From the NCBI RefSeq assembly GCF_002575655.3, contig NC_053039.3, forward strand, positions 372,907,633 through 372,971,632: a stretch of DNA of 64,000 nt, in the 5' to 3' direction. The position numbers and the translations under genes are program-made. The notes beneath the pieces were generated by a model that ran no database searches, was not told the DNA's origin, and saw nothing but the letters and a program-made list of their open reading frames with translations. Source of the DNA: Aegilops tauschii subsp. strangulata (taxonomy: Eukaryota > Streptophyta > Magnoliopsida > Poales > Poaceae). Of this stretch, positions 51,573 to 62,730 are shown piece by piece (the first letter of the stretch is position 1; each line of letters opens with the position of its first letter).

Positions 51573-52782
51573 TGAAGGAAATATGCCCTAGAGGCAATAA
51601 TAAAGTTGTTATTTATATTTCCTTATATCATGATAAATGTTTATTATTCATGCTAGAATTGTATTAACCGGAAACTTGATACATGTGTGGATACATAGAC
51701 AAAACACAATGTCCCTAGTAAGCCTCTACTAGACTAGCTGATTAATCAAAGATGGTTAAGTTTCCTAACCATAGACATGTGTTGTCATTTGATGAACGGG
51801 ATCACATCATTAGGAGAATGATGTGATGGACAAGACCCATCGATTAGCTTCGCGGAATGATCGTTAAGTTTTAGTGCTATTGCTTTCTTCATGACATATA
51901 CTTATTCCTTTGACTATGAGATTATGCAACTCCCAGATACCGGAGGAATACCTTGTGTGCTATCAAACGTCACAATGTAACTGGGTGATTATAAAGATGC
52001 TCTATAGGTATCTCCGAAGGTGTTTGTTGGGTTGGCATAGATCGAGATTAGGATTTGTCACTCCGGGTATCGGAGAGGTATCTCTGGCCCTCTCGATAAT
52101 GCACATCATAATAAGCCTTGGAAGAAATGTGACTAATGAGTTAGTTGTTGGATGATGCATTACGGAATGAGTAAGGAGACGGCAACGAGATTGAACTAGG
52201 TATAGAGATACTGATGATCCAATCACGGGCAAGTAACATACCGATGACAAAGGGAATAACGTATGTTCTCATTACGGTTTGACCGATAAAGATCTTCATA
52301 GAAAATGTGGGAACCAATATGAGCATCTAGGTTCCGCTATTGGTTATTGACCGGAGAGGAGTCTCGGTCATGTCTACATAGTTCTCGAACCCGTAGGGTC
52401 TGCATGCTTAACGTTCGATGACGATTTGTATTATATTTGTTATGTGATTTGGTGACCGAATGTTGTTCAGAGTTCCGAATGAGATCACGAACATGACGAG
52501 GAGTCTCGAAATGGTCGACAGGTAAAGATTGATATATTGTATGATAGTATTCGGACAACGGAAGTGTTCCGGAATGTATCGGGTACATATCGGAGTACCC
52601 GGGGGTTACTGGAACCCCCCGGGGGAAGATATGGGCCATAGGAGGAAGCACACCAGCCCACATAGGGTGGCGCAGACGCCCCCCCCAAGGAAGGAGGCCG
52701 AATTGGATTAGGAGGAGGGGGCGACACCCCCCTCTTTCCTTCTCCCCCCTCTCTTCCCTTCTCCTCTTCCGGTAAAAGGAAA
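51573..52782 (+). repeat. copia 3' LTR, 3' end missing
   Basis: Begins TGAAGGAAATATGCCC, a variant of the TGTTGGAAATATGCCC start of Angela-type LTRs. About 1.2 kb is present; full LTRs of this group are longer. It stops where a CACTA terminus begins at 52783. The rest of the LTR was not found farther right in the window. Confidence 0.88.
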
Positions 52783-53329
52783 CACTACAAAAAAAAGACA
52801 CATCCGTGACATTTTGGGCCGAACGAATTTTTTTTGGTCATACTTATGACACGTCTATGACGATAATTGTGAAAAAATCCGGTATCATCATAGATGTGGT
52901 GGGGTCTTACTTCTATGACAAAAAATCATGACAGAAAATGGGCTTTTCGTCCTGGGCGGGCCGGAGACGCAGCTGCATGACATTCTTTGGGCCGTCCATG
53001 ACGGAAAAAACCGTGGTAGAAGCGAGGGCGAGGAAAATATCGGGAGTTCCCGGTTACAGTGGGTGGTCGGGGGCCGAGCGATGCGTGTTTCTCTCGTACG
53101 TACGTGCGTGTGTGTGAGGCGTTCCGCTCTAACTGAACCCGAGCGAGGTGTTGGGCTCTAACTGAACCCGAGCGATTGCACTGCAGGCTACGCGTTACTG
53201 AACCCGAGCAATCGATCGATCCCTTGCTGTTAACTGAACCCGAGTGTGATTCCTTCGCTACTGCTGCTAACTGAAGCCAATCGAACACTACTGCCTCCTT
53301 CCCTGGATGAATAGTGAGTGTTTTTGAGT

Positions 53330-53770
53330 GGGTTTGGATGAACAGCTCCCGGTGGGGGGTTGGATGAACAGGACCCCGTGGTAGTAGAAGTCGTTGCCGC
53401 TGGATGAACAGTACCCCGATCGATCGAGCCGATGGATGAACAGGACCTCGTGGAGGGCTGAATGAACAGTACCCCGTGGAGGGTTGGTTGAACAGTAGCC
53501 GGTGGAGGGCTAGTTGAACAGTAGCCGGTGGAGGGCTGGTTGAACAGGACCCCGTGGAGAGGGCTAGTTGAATAGTAGCCGGTGGAGGAGCGCGCGGTGG
53601 AGGCTGGATGAGCAGGAGCCCGTGGATGGACAGTCGTAGGTGGAGGCTGGAGGAGGTCAACGGTGGATGAACAGTAGCCCGTGGAGGCTGGAGGAGGTCG
53701 ACAGTGGAGATGAACAGTATCCCGTGGAGGCTGGAGAAGGTCGACGGTGGAGATGAACAGTATCCTGTCG
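53330..53770 (+). repeat. Tandem repeat with GGATGAACAG units
   Basis: Units of about 30-60 bp contain TGAACAG followed by a purine/CCCGTGGAGG motif, at least ten times. They shade into CTGGAGGAGGTCGAC units at the right. Open frames here are by-products of the repeat. Confidence 0.85.
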
Positions 53771-54060
53771 AGTCCCATTTTGTGGTACGCCACACCCCTC
53801 CCGATGAACAGGACCCCCGTTTCGACCGTAGCGCTCAAACACAAGTCCGTTTCCTCCGTTTTGCGGTACACCACACCCCTCCCGATCAACAGGACCCCGT
53901 TTCGACCGTAGGAGGTCCGCTTCCTCCGTTTTGCGGTACGCCAGACCCCTCCCGATGAACAAGATCCCGTTTCGACCGTGGCCAGTCGAACAGAAGGCCG
54001 TTTCCTCCGTTCTGCGGTACGCCAAGCCATGTTTCCATCGCCTGTTCCGTCCAAGCCGAT
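53771..54060 (+). repeat. Tandem repeat, 70-80 bp period
   Basis: CCGTTTCGACCGT recurs at about 53818, 53898 and 53968, with TGCGGTAC and CACACCCCTCCCGAT between. A fourth partial unit follows near 54000. Confidence 0.8.
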
Positions 54061-54399
54061 TGGCTCCCAATGAACACGACGACGCATTCCATTCTGACCC
54101 AGCCGGTTGTCTCCCCATGAATACTACGACGGTGCAGCTTCTCCGTTCCGACGCATCCAAGTACACGAGCCCTGGCCGTACGTATGCGCGAGTAGGCATT
54201 CGAGACCCCGCCCGTATGTACGTACGTGGCCGTATTTTCTTTCTTGCACCCTGGCCGCTGTACGTACGTGTACATGCTACGTGCGCGCCTCTACTACGAC
54301 ACGTGCCCTTCCTTACACGGCCACGGTTCATTGCTGCAGCCTGCAGACAGACCAATCGTATGTACGTACACGTTCGCGACCAGAATGACAACGCTACGT

Positions 54400-56715
54400 A
54401 CGCTTCGACCAGGTGGGTCCCGACTGTCAGGCACTTCCTTCCATGCGAAGATGTAGCTGGTGGGTCCCAGCAGTCAGGGGACAACTATTTTTTTTGCCCG
54501 TAATATGGACGCACTTCCTTGCGTGCGAAGATATAGTTGGTGGGTCCCAGTAGTCAGGGGGAAAGGTTATTTTTTGCGAAATACGGTGGCCCGTCCGGTG
54601 GGTCCCTGCTATCAGGTGGAGGAATAATTATTTTGCTCGTAATAAGGAGGCACTTCCTTGCTGCGTCCGTGGACCCAGCTGTCAGCCTCTCAACGTACAG
54701 TACTCTTCCGATGGAAGTCGTTCGTTGACCACATTGACCACCCCGCACCGAGGAAGGGAACGATGCAGAGCCGGGGAAGACGCATCAGTGGATGCCTACG
54801 AGGGTTCACTGGTTTGGCTGCGGTTTGAGGCTGCCGTCGCCATAGGGCCTAGCTAGCGGTGGGAGTAGTAGGGGGCGGTGAGGCCTCCGCGGCAGCATAG
54901 CCGGCCACGGGAGGCAAGAGCACGCGGTGGTTTGGACGGCTGGAGCAAGAAAATCAGAGGTTGAAGAAGCAGGACGACTGCTGGATGTTAACAATCCAAT
55001 GATCACTCGTGATAGAATCGTTTGTTGACTAAGTTGACAAAGCCCTCCATCCGCATCAACTTAGTAGGCCCACAAGTCAGCCTCCCACTATGGTGGGTCC
55101 CAGCTAGCAGGGGGAGTATTCATTTTTTTGTGCGTAATAAGGAGGCACTTCCTTGCGTGCGAAGATATAGCTAGTGGGTCCGAGCTGTCAGCGGGAGTAT
55201 TCATTCTCTTTGGCGTAATAAGGAGGTACTTGCTTGTGTGCGGCCATGGACCATGTGGGTCCCAACTGTCAGCCTCTCCATGTACGTCCCTCTTCCGATG
55301 TTGTCGATTGTTTACAACGTTGGCCACGCCGTGCCGAGAACACCAGCGCGATGGACGACGGTGAGACCCAGGAAGGGAATGACCCGCAGGTGGCGAAGCC
55401 ACAACAATGGAGGGATGTGGGTGAGTAGAGGGATGGCCTGGCCAGCGGTGGGAGTAGCAGGGGGCGGTGAGGCCTGCGCGGCAGCATAGCCGGCCACGGG
55501 TGGCGGGAGCAGGCGGTCCCGCCAGCTGGATTTGGCGGCTGGAGCAAGAAGAGCAGAGATTGTAGAAACACGACGGCCGTTGGATTGACATCCAACGGTT
55601 ACGTCTGCTAGAATCGTTTATTGTCGTATATAATAAGTAAAAAAAATCTTGCATACGCGTCAACTTAATAGACCCACAATTCAAACTATTCCCTATTTTT
55701 TAATAATTTATATATATATATATATATATATCATTGCAACTTCTTATGCAATTTATTGTATTCCGTTTTTTGTTGGCTAGGGCCAGGGTTAAAAATTTAA
55801 ACGAAATTTCGCATATTTCTGTGGGTTCCATACTATTTTTAATACCGAAATGTCGAGCCAGATTTAAAGTACTTTGAATATATATATTTGAATTAGGTTA
55901 AAGCCCAGTGAAATTGGATATGAAAATGTGAAAAAAAATTCAGAAATTATAAAGTAATTGCCAATTTGTCATCTGTTTTTTATATTTACAGCCCATTTCA
56001 TATTACTTTCAAGATTTGCAGGCGTCTTGAAAGAGTTGTAGCCCATCAGGGCATAGAAAAATAAGTAGGCCTAGATTGGGTATTCTTCAGAAAAAATAAA
56101 CTGGGCTCATTTTCACGAAGAAAAAAAATAGCTGGGCTGTTGATGTGGTGAACATAAAATATAAGCCTGGGCTACAAGGGCCACAGCCCAGTTCAAACCC
56201 TGCTCCGTCTCAACAATAACAAAACAAAATACTGCTCGAGTAGCTACGTCCCAGGTGTCAGCCGATCTTGTGTTGTTCTCTTGTCTATTGACTATATACA
56301 CTGACAATGTCGTGGGTCCCAGATGTCAGGAAACCACTAGCAGGAAGCATTTTCTTTTTCCATACGCTGACAATGGAGTATATATATATATAACAAAAAA
56401 TGAGGAACTTCCTTGCGTCCGGCCATGGACATGGTGGGCCCCTACTGTCATCGTCTCCATGTACAGTCCTCTGCTGATTCCTTTTGTTTGTTGACCATGT
56501 TGACAACGCGAGAGAGCGGCACCGCAACGAGCGCAGCAAAGCGTGCGGAGGACGACGGCAAGGCCTCGGAGGTCGGCGTTAATGATTTAGGAGACGGTGG
56601 GGCGGCGATGCATGCGCTGAGGCGCAGCCAGCCGTGGGAGGCAGAAGCAGGCGGCCCCGCCGGCGCTGGTTTGGTTTTGGCGGCTGCAGGAAGACAGGAC
56701 TAAAGAAACACGACA
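54400..56715 (+). repeat. Large imperfect repeats of about 590 bp
   Basis: Three units share, in order, GGTGGGTCCCAG and AAGGAGGCACTTCCTTG blocks, a GTTGACCA...TTGACCA block, a GGGCCTAGC...GGTGGGAGTAG block (54845, 55435, weaker at 56590) and GGAGCAAGAA. Offsets between units are about 590 and 1180 bp; the longer gap holds AT-rich sequence at 55690-56240. Within each, the GTGGGTCCCAG/CACTTCC motif is itself repeated every 60-90 bp. Confidence 0.75.
55708..55731. repeat. TA microsatellite
   Basis: Uninterrupted (TA)n of about 24 bases. Confidence 0.95.
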
Positions 56716-56802
56716 GAGTGTAAAAGCAGCAGGAGTACTTAACAACCTTAACTGAAACCAGCAGGGGCACTGAACAACCATAGCTGAAAGCAGTATGAGT
56801 AC

Positions 56803-57848
56803 TTATACAGGTTCAACCATACAAAGCACGCCTCGAATAGTGCTACTTTGCCTGCAGTTAACCAAAGGGTGAGGCCGCCAAGCCCCAGGACAAGGCCCAG
56901 GCACCACCCCGCGCATCCACAACCTTCTGAAAGCGGCTTCATCTCGCAATGTGGTCAATAAACAGGATATTCTCTTTAGAGCCATGGAAAAGCAGGAAAA
57001 AATCTTCTGTCCTATTCTCCAAGATGGACGGGCCTTCAATATTTGAGACCACCCATGAATAAGTATCTTTTCACCTCCAAGGGGAATGGAGTAGGTCGAC
57101 ATAAACATCATGTTGTGACCAAGCGCAAGTCTGACCCGACCATGGTCAGGCATCTGTATAGGAACAATAGATCTGGGCAGTTCCTGTTTCAAGAAGATCA
57201 CAACTGTAAAACTGTGCATACGCAGGAGTTTATGAACAACATATATAACAGAAAACAACTCGTACCATAAGTTTCTCAACACTGTTGGACCTGTTCAACG
57301 AGTGCAGCGGTGGCACACATATCCCACGTGGCCTTCCACCATTGAAACGCCCCACAAGGACCTCAAGACGATCAATAAAGTGTTGGAACTTGTGGATGTT
57401 GTCCAAGTAACAGCCGAGTTCTTATAGAATAACAAACGAGTAACAACCGAGTTCTTATAGAATAACAAACGAGTACCCTCCTTAACTATGAAAAAACCTA
57501 CACGTGCCACCAATTATAAGAAAATATTAGTTGGAAGTAGCATCTTCGTGAGAGATTCGTTGCTACTTCTAAAGTTAAATTGTGATTCGTTAGACAGAAT
57601 AGGTGGATTAAGAAGTAATCGAGGCAAGAAGCAAGAACTAGATACAAAACTAACATGGATGAACAATTGGAACGACGTCGGGGTGGAAGATCGCAGTGAA
57701 GATGAGACCAGGTTCTGCTATTTCCATCAACATTCGTGCGCCAACTTTCAGTCCGTAACACTTGAGAAAGTTTATCCAAGTTCAGCCATAAAAAAAGCAG
57801 CGATCTTCTTGGTTCATGAACCCAACTCGAAACTTATATCCATGGCTT
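56803..57848 (-). pseudogene. B3-domain gene remnant, two B3-like domains
   Basis: Minus strand. The first part (57848-57637) reads SHGYKFRVGFMNQEDRCFF then WINFLKCYGLKVGARML, the W-x2-F...GLKVG signature of a B3 DNA-binding domain; TGA at 57782-57784 replaces a residue just before it. A second exon of about 57430-57266 (FQHFIDRLEVLVGRFNGGRP) joins in phase to 57183-56803 (ELPRSIVPIQMPDHGRVRLA, GGEKILIHGWSQILKARP), again B3-like. Donor ATG|GTACGA and acceptor AAACAG are visible. B3 proteins are plant transcription factors; this copy looks broken. It is the leftmost of a minus-strand cluster and its arrangement parallels the locus at 59.2-60.5 kb. Confidence 0.45.
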
Positions 57849-57868
57849 GTCTTCACTTTGACCATTAA

Positions 57869-58130
57869 ACTGGGGTATTCAGTTATAGCAAGGCCGAGCA
57901 TCTTGAGTACATGTGTTCTGGCAGAGCAAGGAAGGCACTACCGGTAAAATAATATGAGAACACAATCTATTCGCTATATACAAATCTAGAAATAATTTCC
58001 TCCATCACGTCATTGTTGACCATGGTACTAGTACCTTTTATCCAAATATAGCAATCCAAATTTCCAAATTAGTCAACAGCATGTTCAAAAAACCGCACCC
58101 TCCTGGATAGAAAAGAGGATTCTAAGAACA
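57869..58130. other. Spacer, nothing recognised
   Basis: AT-rich sequence upstream of the B3 remnant; no ORF or repeat could be supported. Confidence 0.4.
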
Positions 58131-58149
58131 TATTGTACCAGGTTCTCCA

Positions 58150-58420
58150 TGAGAAAACCCTATGCAATCGCCGAGCGGGGGTTTTCTCTGAACAAGCAGA
58201 TGAGGGAGAAGGGGATTCAGGCCCAGTGAAATATTGCCGCTTCGTCCGTCCAGCTTACTCCTAAAGCTAGAAAGGTGGGGTTTTTTGTGATTTGACAACT
58301 CATTGGGCATTACTGCGGCGCTACGACCGGGGTGAGTCTATCGTGTAGTTGTGCACTCTAAATCGGTGCATATGGCACGTGGACCGTGTTGCCAGAGGCC
58401 CCACATATCAGTGAAAGGAA
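58150..58420 (-). repeat. Upstream segment duplicated at 61935-62200
   Basis: GATGAGGGAGAAG...CTTCGTCCGTCCAGCTTACT...GTGATTTGACAACTCATTGG is matched at 61957-62100 in the same order, continuing through GGGCATTACTGCGGCGC. Each copy lies upstream of a minus-strand gene, so both are probably former promoter/leader regions. Confidence 0.75.
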
Positions 58421-59161
58421 GTAGAAAGACAGGAGTAACTAGTTACACATAAATATATTTCTGACAAAGAGATTCTCCCTCTGTAAAGAAATATAAAGAT
58501 CTTCTATATCACAACTTTATACATAAGAAAAATCAAGGGGAATATACATAACATATATAATTATAAAAAACGGAGTTATTTTAACACGGTATAGACGAGT
58601 TGGTGATGATGGTGTGCCTGCCATCCTGCAATATAGGCCGTCTTATTTATATCTGACGGATAGGAAGGAAACTATGGCAATTTTGCAAAAAGGTACCCAC
58701 ACACCTCTCCACATTTGCAAATAAGGCCTTCCCTCGTTCATCCTTTTATCTCACAAGATAAAATACTCATACGAATGCATCTTGATGTTACGTGCAACGC
58801 ATGGGCGTTATGGGGGTTCAGCTGAGAAATACTCAGACAGGCTCACGGTTCTGGACATTGGGCCACATGCCGGTGGGCATGCATGTTGGGGCCCATGTGT
58901 TCTACCTCAGCGCTTTTCATATTGCAAGCGGTTGGTATGGCGCTGGTTTTAGATGCTGTCGCAAGGCAAATACACAAAATTGAATAAAGCACATCAGCTG
59001 TTGGAATGAAATCAAACGACAGTTCCTAACAAGGAATCAGAGTTGCAATTCTATCAACGATACTGTCGTACTACTTATACACACAGGACACTTGTTTCAC
59101 CATGCCAGAGTATTACATCAAAATCTCTCGGAGGATAGATTAGTTCGGCAGTTGTGTGCTG
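58421..59161. other. Spacer between minus-strand loci
   Basis: AT-rich; contains one arm of a Stowaway-like end, CTCCCTCTGTAAAGAAATAT at 58476, without a partner. The ORF at 58792-58983 shows no recognised domain. Confidence 0.4.
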
Positions 59162-60495
59162 CTACTGAAGAATTTCAAAGTTGATTTGGACCAGCTCTCC
59201 TTGCCGAGAAAGTTCGATTTTGACATCATCCCCTACCGCAAGATATGATTTAGATTTGAACCTTGACCATCCTTTAGCATCAATCATCATGCGACCATCC
59301 TTTGTACTTATGGTATATTGAGTAGGTTCATTCACACCAAGGCTGCGCATGGTAAGAGAAACTTGGCCATGGTTGCCCGGATTGCTGAACGACTCCCTCG
59401 TTGCTCTAGGAATTCTCTGTTTGCAAACAAGAAGACATACACAAATAGTTAGATCAACACAGTGAATCATGTGAAACAACATGGAAAGAAAAACGGACGA
59501 AGCACTTGGGCGGCCAATGCTTACCAAGAAGGTGGACATGTCGGTTTTTGTAAGGACTTTGGTATATGAAGTGCGAACTACAGCTCAGTCTGTTGCCGGT
59601 GCAACTACTGGTTCCGTTGCCGCTGCACGGGCCGGAGCAGATGCAAGTGCAAGTGTTGGTGCAGGTGCCGTAGCCGTTGCTGGTGCCCATGCCGGTGCGA
59701 CTGGTAGTGCCGCTCTTGTTGCCGGAGATGGTGCTCCTTGTAGAGTTGGTGCCGGTGTCGATGCCCGATCGTCCGGAAGATCAGCCTGGTTCGCTGACGC
59801 GGTCGTTGCCCAATCCTCAGCTAGATGAGACTAAGCTGCTACCACTGTTAGTGCAAGTGCAACTGCCGGTGCTCGATCCGTTGATGAAGGTGGTACTGAT
59901 GTGCGAGCCAGCGACGATTGTGTCTGATGTACTATGATTAGCTTTCTAACTTGACTAGGCTCCGTGACCGTGATCCAGTCTTTTTCTTCATTTCTTTTAA
60001 ACGCGACAAGGACTAATTGTGGTGTGTTTGTTAAACCAAACTGCAGTTCATCATAGGGATTCAGCTTGTACTCAGACAACAGACTGATCCATTTTTTTCG
60101 AGTAATATAAGTGATGGACAGTGCCTTTGTTACTGACATGACATAATAAGTGAAACATGCAAAAATATCCATCGTAAAGCAAACCAAACGGCTTATTCTA
60201 TGATGAATGTCACATGGAAAAACCTGCATCATAAAATTGTAGCAGAAGAAAGAAAACAATACATTAAATCAATAAGATTTAGACAGTAAATCAATAAGAT
60301 TTACTTGATGTGACACGAGTGAATCCTTACCAGGAAATCACTATGTTGAAGTACTAAACAGAAGATTGGTCGTCCAACTACGCGTGGCATGCAGGGCCCC
60401 CGCCTACTCCCACAAGTAGGACAGTCCAAAGGTCGTGACAAATCGTATGGACCGAACATCCATGGGACTGGAAATCCTGGTGGGTGCGATAAACC
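59162..60495 (-). pseudogene. B3-domain gene (two B3-like domains, Ala/Pro-rich linker), probably inactive
   Basis: Minus strand. Exon 60495-60331 (165 bases) has an in-frame ATG at 60459 and a C-P-T-C-G motif. It splices in phase to an exon starting at about 60224 with ITRKKWISLLSEYKLNPYDE, a B3-like half domain. A low-complexity Ala/Pro/Thr linker follows, broken by TAG at 59831-59833 and TGA at 59585-59587 unless spliced out. A second B3 domain is clear: YTKVLTKTDMSTFL, donor GTAAGC, acceptor CAAACAG at about 59420. The last exon reads RIPRATRESF, YTISTKDGRMMIDAKGWSRF and LAVGDDVKIEL, ending at TAA 59164-59162. B3 proteins bind DNA; REM-like proteins often have several B3 domains. Confidence 0.6.
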
Positions 60496-60768
60496 CTGCA
60501 ATGCATACAGATATTGGAGTGTAACCATAATTGATAAACCGTCCTCACAAAAAAGATGGATCTGGATACTTCAAAATATACAGACTAAATTGAGTGGACA
60601 GACATTAACATAGACTGTTCTCACGACTCACCACACACCAAAAGCGGTAATACTAAACATAAACAATACATGGTTCATAAACACAAATCAAGTACTGAAC
60701 AATAGTACTTACTACAGACAAGCAAAGTTGCACTAATTAAACTCTGCAAACTATTTCTTGCCACCGAC

Positions 60769-61752
60769 CTACGGGATGAACCCCGCATAACTGACTAGGC
60801 CATGAACTTCGTGAGCGATGTCTACCGGCACCATCACCATCTCCTTAACCTTGGAGAACCTAACAGAGTGGTCTTTCCACTCATAAACATGACGATGAAG
60901 ACAGGCCGCATCAGATTTGTCGGGAAGCTTTACAAGAACCACACCCTTCGTAATCGAAGGCACAAACAGGAAATTGTTACGGTCAAGTACAGCCTCGAGA
61001 ACACGCCTGACAACAATGCTACAGGAAAACACTAGTTCAGGACACGTGGCGACAAGGACACAACAGCTGGATAGTTTATCAGTAGAACTCATCCTTAGGT
61101 CTTCCAGTTCACACGGCATGACTTTGAGAACTTCATCTCCATCGCGGACCTGGTTCTAATTCAAACAGAAACCAAATATTTTATTACTACCTCCGTTCAG
61201 AAATATAAGATGATTTCCGATCTTTTACTCCATATACGACTACATATACGCACAGAAATGAGTGAACAAAGACACTAGAACATTTCTTCAAAGGCATGAG
61301 AGCAGAGGGATTAATTGCAATATCCATAACACAAGTTACTGATGTAAATATACCCTCTTCAAAGGTAGCATTGATGTTCATAAAGTACTTGCAAGTAATC
61401 TATAAGAAATCAGTGTCAACCTCTCGCATGTTTTGGTCAAAAGAGGAATTTAGAACCGCCATTTGGCACACAAAAATCACATGCAAGATCAACCAGAAAG
61501 TTGTACTACTAGTACTAGTTCTGCGTGTTTGATGAAAAAACACGATCAAGATCGAGAAATAGATCGTCAAGAAGAGATATTACCTGGACTTGCTTAATGA
61601 GGGATCCCGGAGAGGGGGGCTTGGACAGGGCGATGGCTTTGAGCTTGTCTGCGGTAGTCTCAGCGGGGTGCTTGCGCTTCTTCGTACCATGAGCCTCGAC
61701 GGTTTTTTGCCAGAGCCATAGACATCACTTCGGCTGGTGCTCCAGCGTCCAT
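60769..61752 (-). pseudogene. Two-exon gene of unknown function, frameshifted
   Basis: Minus strand. Exon 1 starts at ATG 61752 (MDAGAPAEVMSMALAK) and ends CAAGTCCAG|GTAATA near 61586. Exon 2 starts after TTTGAATTAG at about 61157 (NQVRDGDEVLKVMPCELEDL) and ends at TAG 60771-60769 after SYAGFIP. A run of six A (T at 61703-61708 on the plus strand) appears one base too long: the protein continues sensibly as TVEAHGTKKRKHP in the next frame. No domain was recognised. It may be the 5' part of the B3 gene to its left, if the stop at 60769 is bypassed. Confidence 0.5.
61187..61285 (+). mobile_element. Stowaway MITE, right part eroded
   Basis: CTACCTCCGTTCAGAAATAT after TA, with AGAAATGAGTGAACAAA inside, as in common Triticeae Stowaways. 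The inverted partner end is missing. It lies in the intron of the two-exon gene. Confidence 0.65.
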
Positions 61753-61765
61753 CAAGAAACTGTCA

Positions 61766-61925
61766 AATAGAAATAAAAGAAAAGAAACCATAATCACAAA
61801 CCAAAAGAAGAACAGAGAGGGAGTTATAGGATCAGTCTCGGGGTTGCAAGACCGGGCCTTGGCCAGAATCAACACCATTGATGCGCTCACCTTTCCTTCT
61901 TCGGGAGAGAAGAACAATGGCAGAA
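61766..61925 (-). promoter_or_regulatory. Leader exon and intron of the two-exon gene
   Basis: On the minus strand, CCGAAGAAGGAAAG|GTGAGC (near 61891) is a good donor and TATTTGACAG (near 61761) an acceptor just before the ATG. This predicts a non-coding first exon ending near 61892. Confidence 0.45.
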
Positions 61926-61934
61926 GCAGGTCAG

Positions 61935-62200
61935 GGTTTTCTTGAAGAAATTAGGAACAAGATGAGGGAGAAGCGAGGGTTGGGAAGAGAGGAAGCTGAG
62001 AGAGAAGAGTGAAATGATGGTTGCTTCATCCATCCAACTTACTGCTGGAAAGGAGGGGGTTTTGTGATTTGATGGCTCATTGGGCATTACCGCGGCGCTT
62101 CGATCGGGGTAGTCTACCGTGCAGTTGGGCACTCTACTACGGAGTAATTTAGTGCATGGCTAGTGGACCCTGATGACGGCTGTCCCACACGTCGGCAAAA
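61935..62200 (-). repeat. Upstream segment duplicated at 58150-58420
   Basis: Second copy of the presumed promoter segment; it sits directly upstream of the leader exon of the two-exon gene. Confidence 0.75.
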
Positions 62201-62730
62201 GTGAGTAGCAAAGTTCCCGACGATCGTCGAGGAGGATCCGCACGGTAGAGCGAGTCCACCGTTTTTTCTGAAGAAAAAAAATGATTACAGCAAGCGTTTC
62301 CACTCTTACGACGGAGGAGTGCGAAACACGGTAGCCACTTGAAAATACACAGTGCTCCTACTACTAGGCATGTTCAGTGGTTCATACGTCAGTACTACAT
62401 AATCTTGTTGCTAGTGTAGTAAGATATGACGATAACAAATGATGTTGTGCGCATGTCTACTATATGAACAGTAATGTAACATAGTACCGCTTTTTTGACT
62501 GTCCGGTCGAGAATGAACAGTAAGATCAATGTTAACAGAACTAGGTCTACAGCGCATGGAGAGTATGGTGCTACAGTACTCCATGAAACATGAACCATAT
62601 GAAGCACGACGACTCAGTGTTAGGCAGGGTGTGTGAAGGCTGCACGGGATGGGAGCAAAAGTTCCCTTCTCGACCCACTTTTGGGTGTTTGGCAGAGTGC
62701 ATGAAGGTTGCATGAGTCCACACTAGTAGG
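62201..62730. other. Intergenic, nothing recognised
   Basis: AT-rich with a local repeat TGTTAGGCAGGGTGTGTGAAGG / TGTTTGGCAGAGTGCATGAAGG at about 62618 and 62690. No gene. Confidence 0.4.

Larger units (their letters stand above)
46157..52782 (+). mobile_element. Angela/WIS/BARE-type Ty1/copia retrotransposon, truncated at both ends
   Basis: The order gag, protease, integrase, RT, RNase H is that of Ty1/copia. The 3' LTR begins TGAAGGAAATATGCCC and contains GGAAATATGCCCTAGAGGCA, which I recognise from the Triticeae Angela/WIS/BARE group. The 5' LTR, leader and start of gag are missing; a CACTA end abuts at 46156. The 3' LTR stops at 52782 where another CACTA begins. A third CACTA sits inside gag. 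Several stops and frameshifts make it inactive. Confidence 0.92.
52783..56715 (+). mobile_element. CACTA transposon, third copy, right terminus not found
   Basis: The left terminus CACTACAAAAAAAAGACAC lies in the copia LTR at 52783 (target AAA at 52780-52782). The first 450 bases carry CATGACA/TATGAC motifs typical of subterminal repeats. The body is a series of imperfect tandem repeats. No transposase domain was recognised, though many long ORFs run through the repeats. No inverted CACTAC end followed by AAA is visible, so the right limit (about 56715) is set by the end of the last large repeat and is approximate. Confidence 0.7.

Noticed and set aside
52926..54503. Several 190-290 codon ORFs on both strands
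   Set aside because: They run through tandem repeats of the CACTA body with no conserved domain and compete in several frames.
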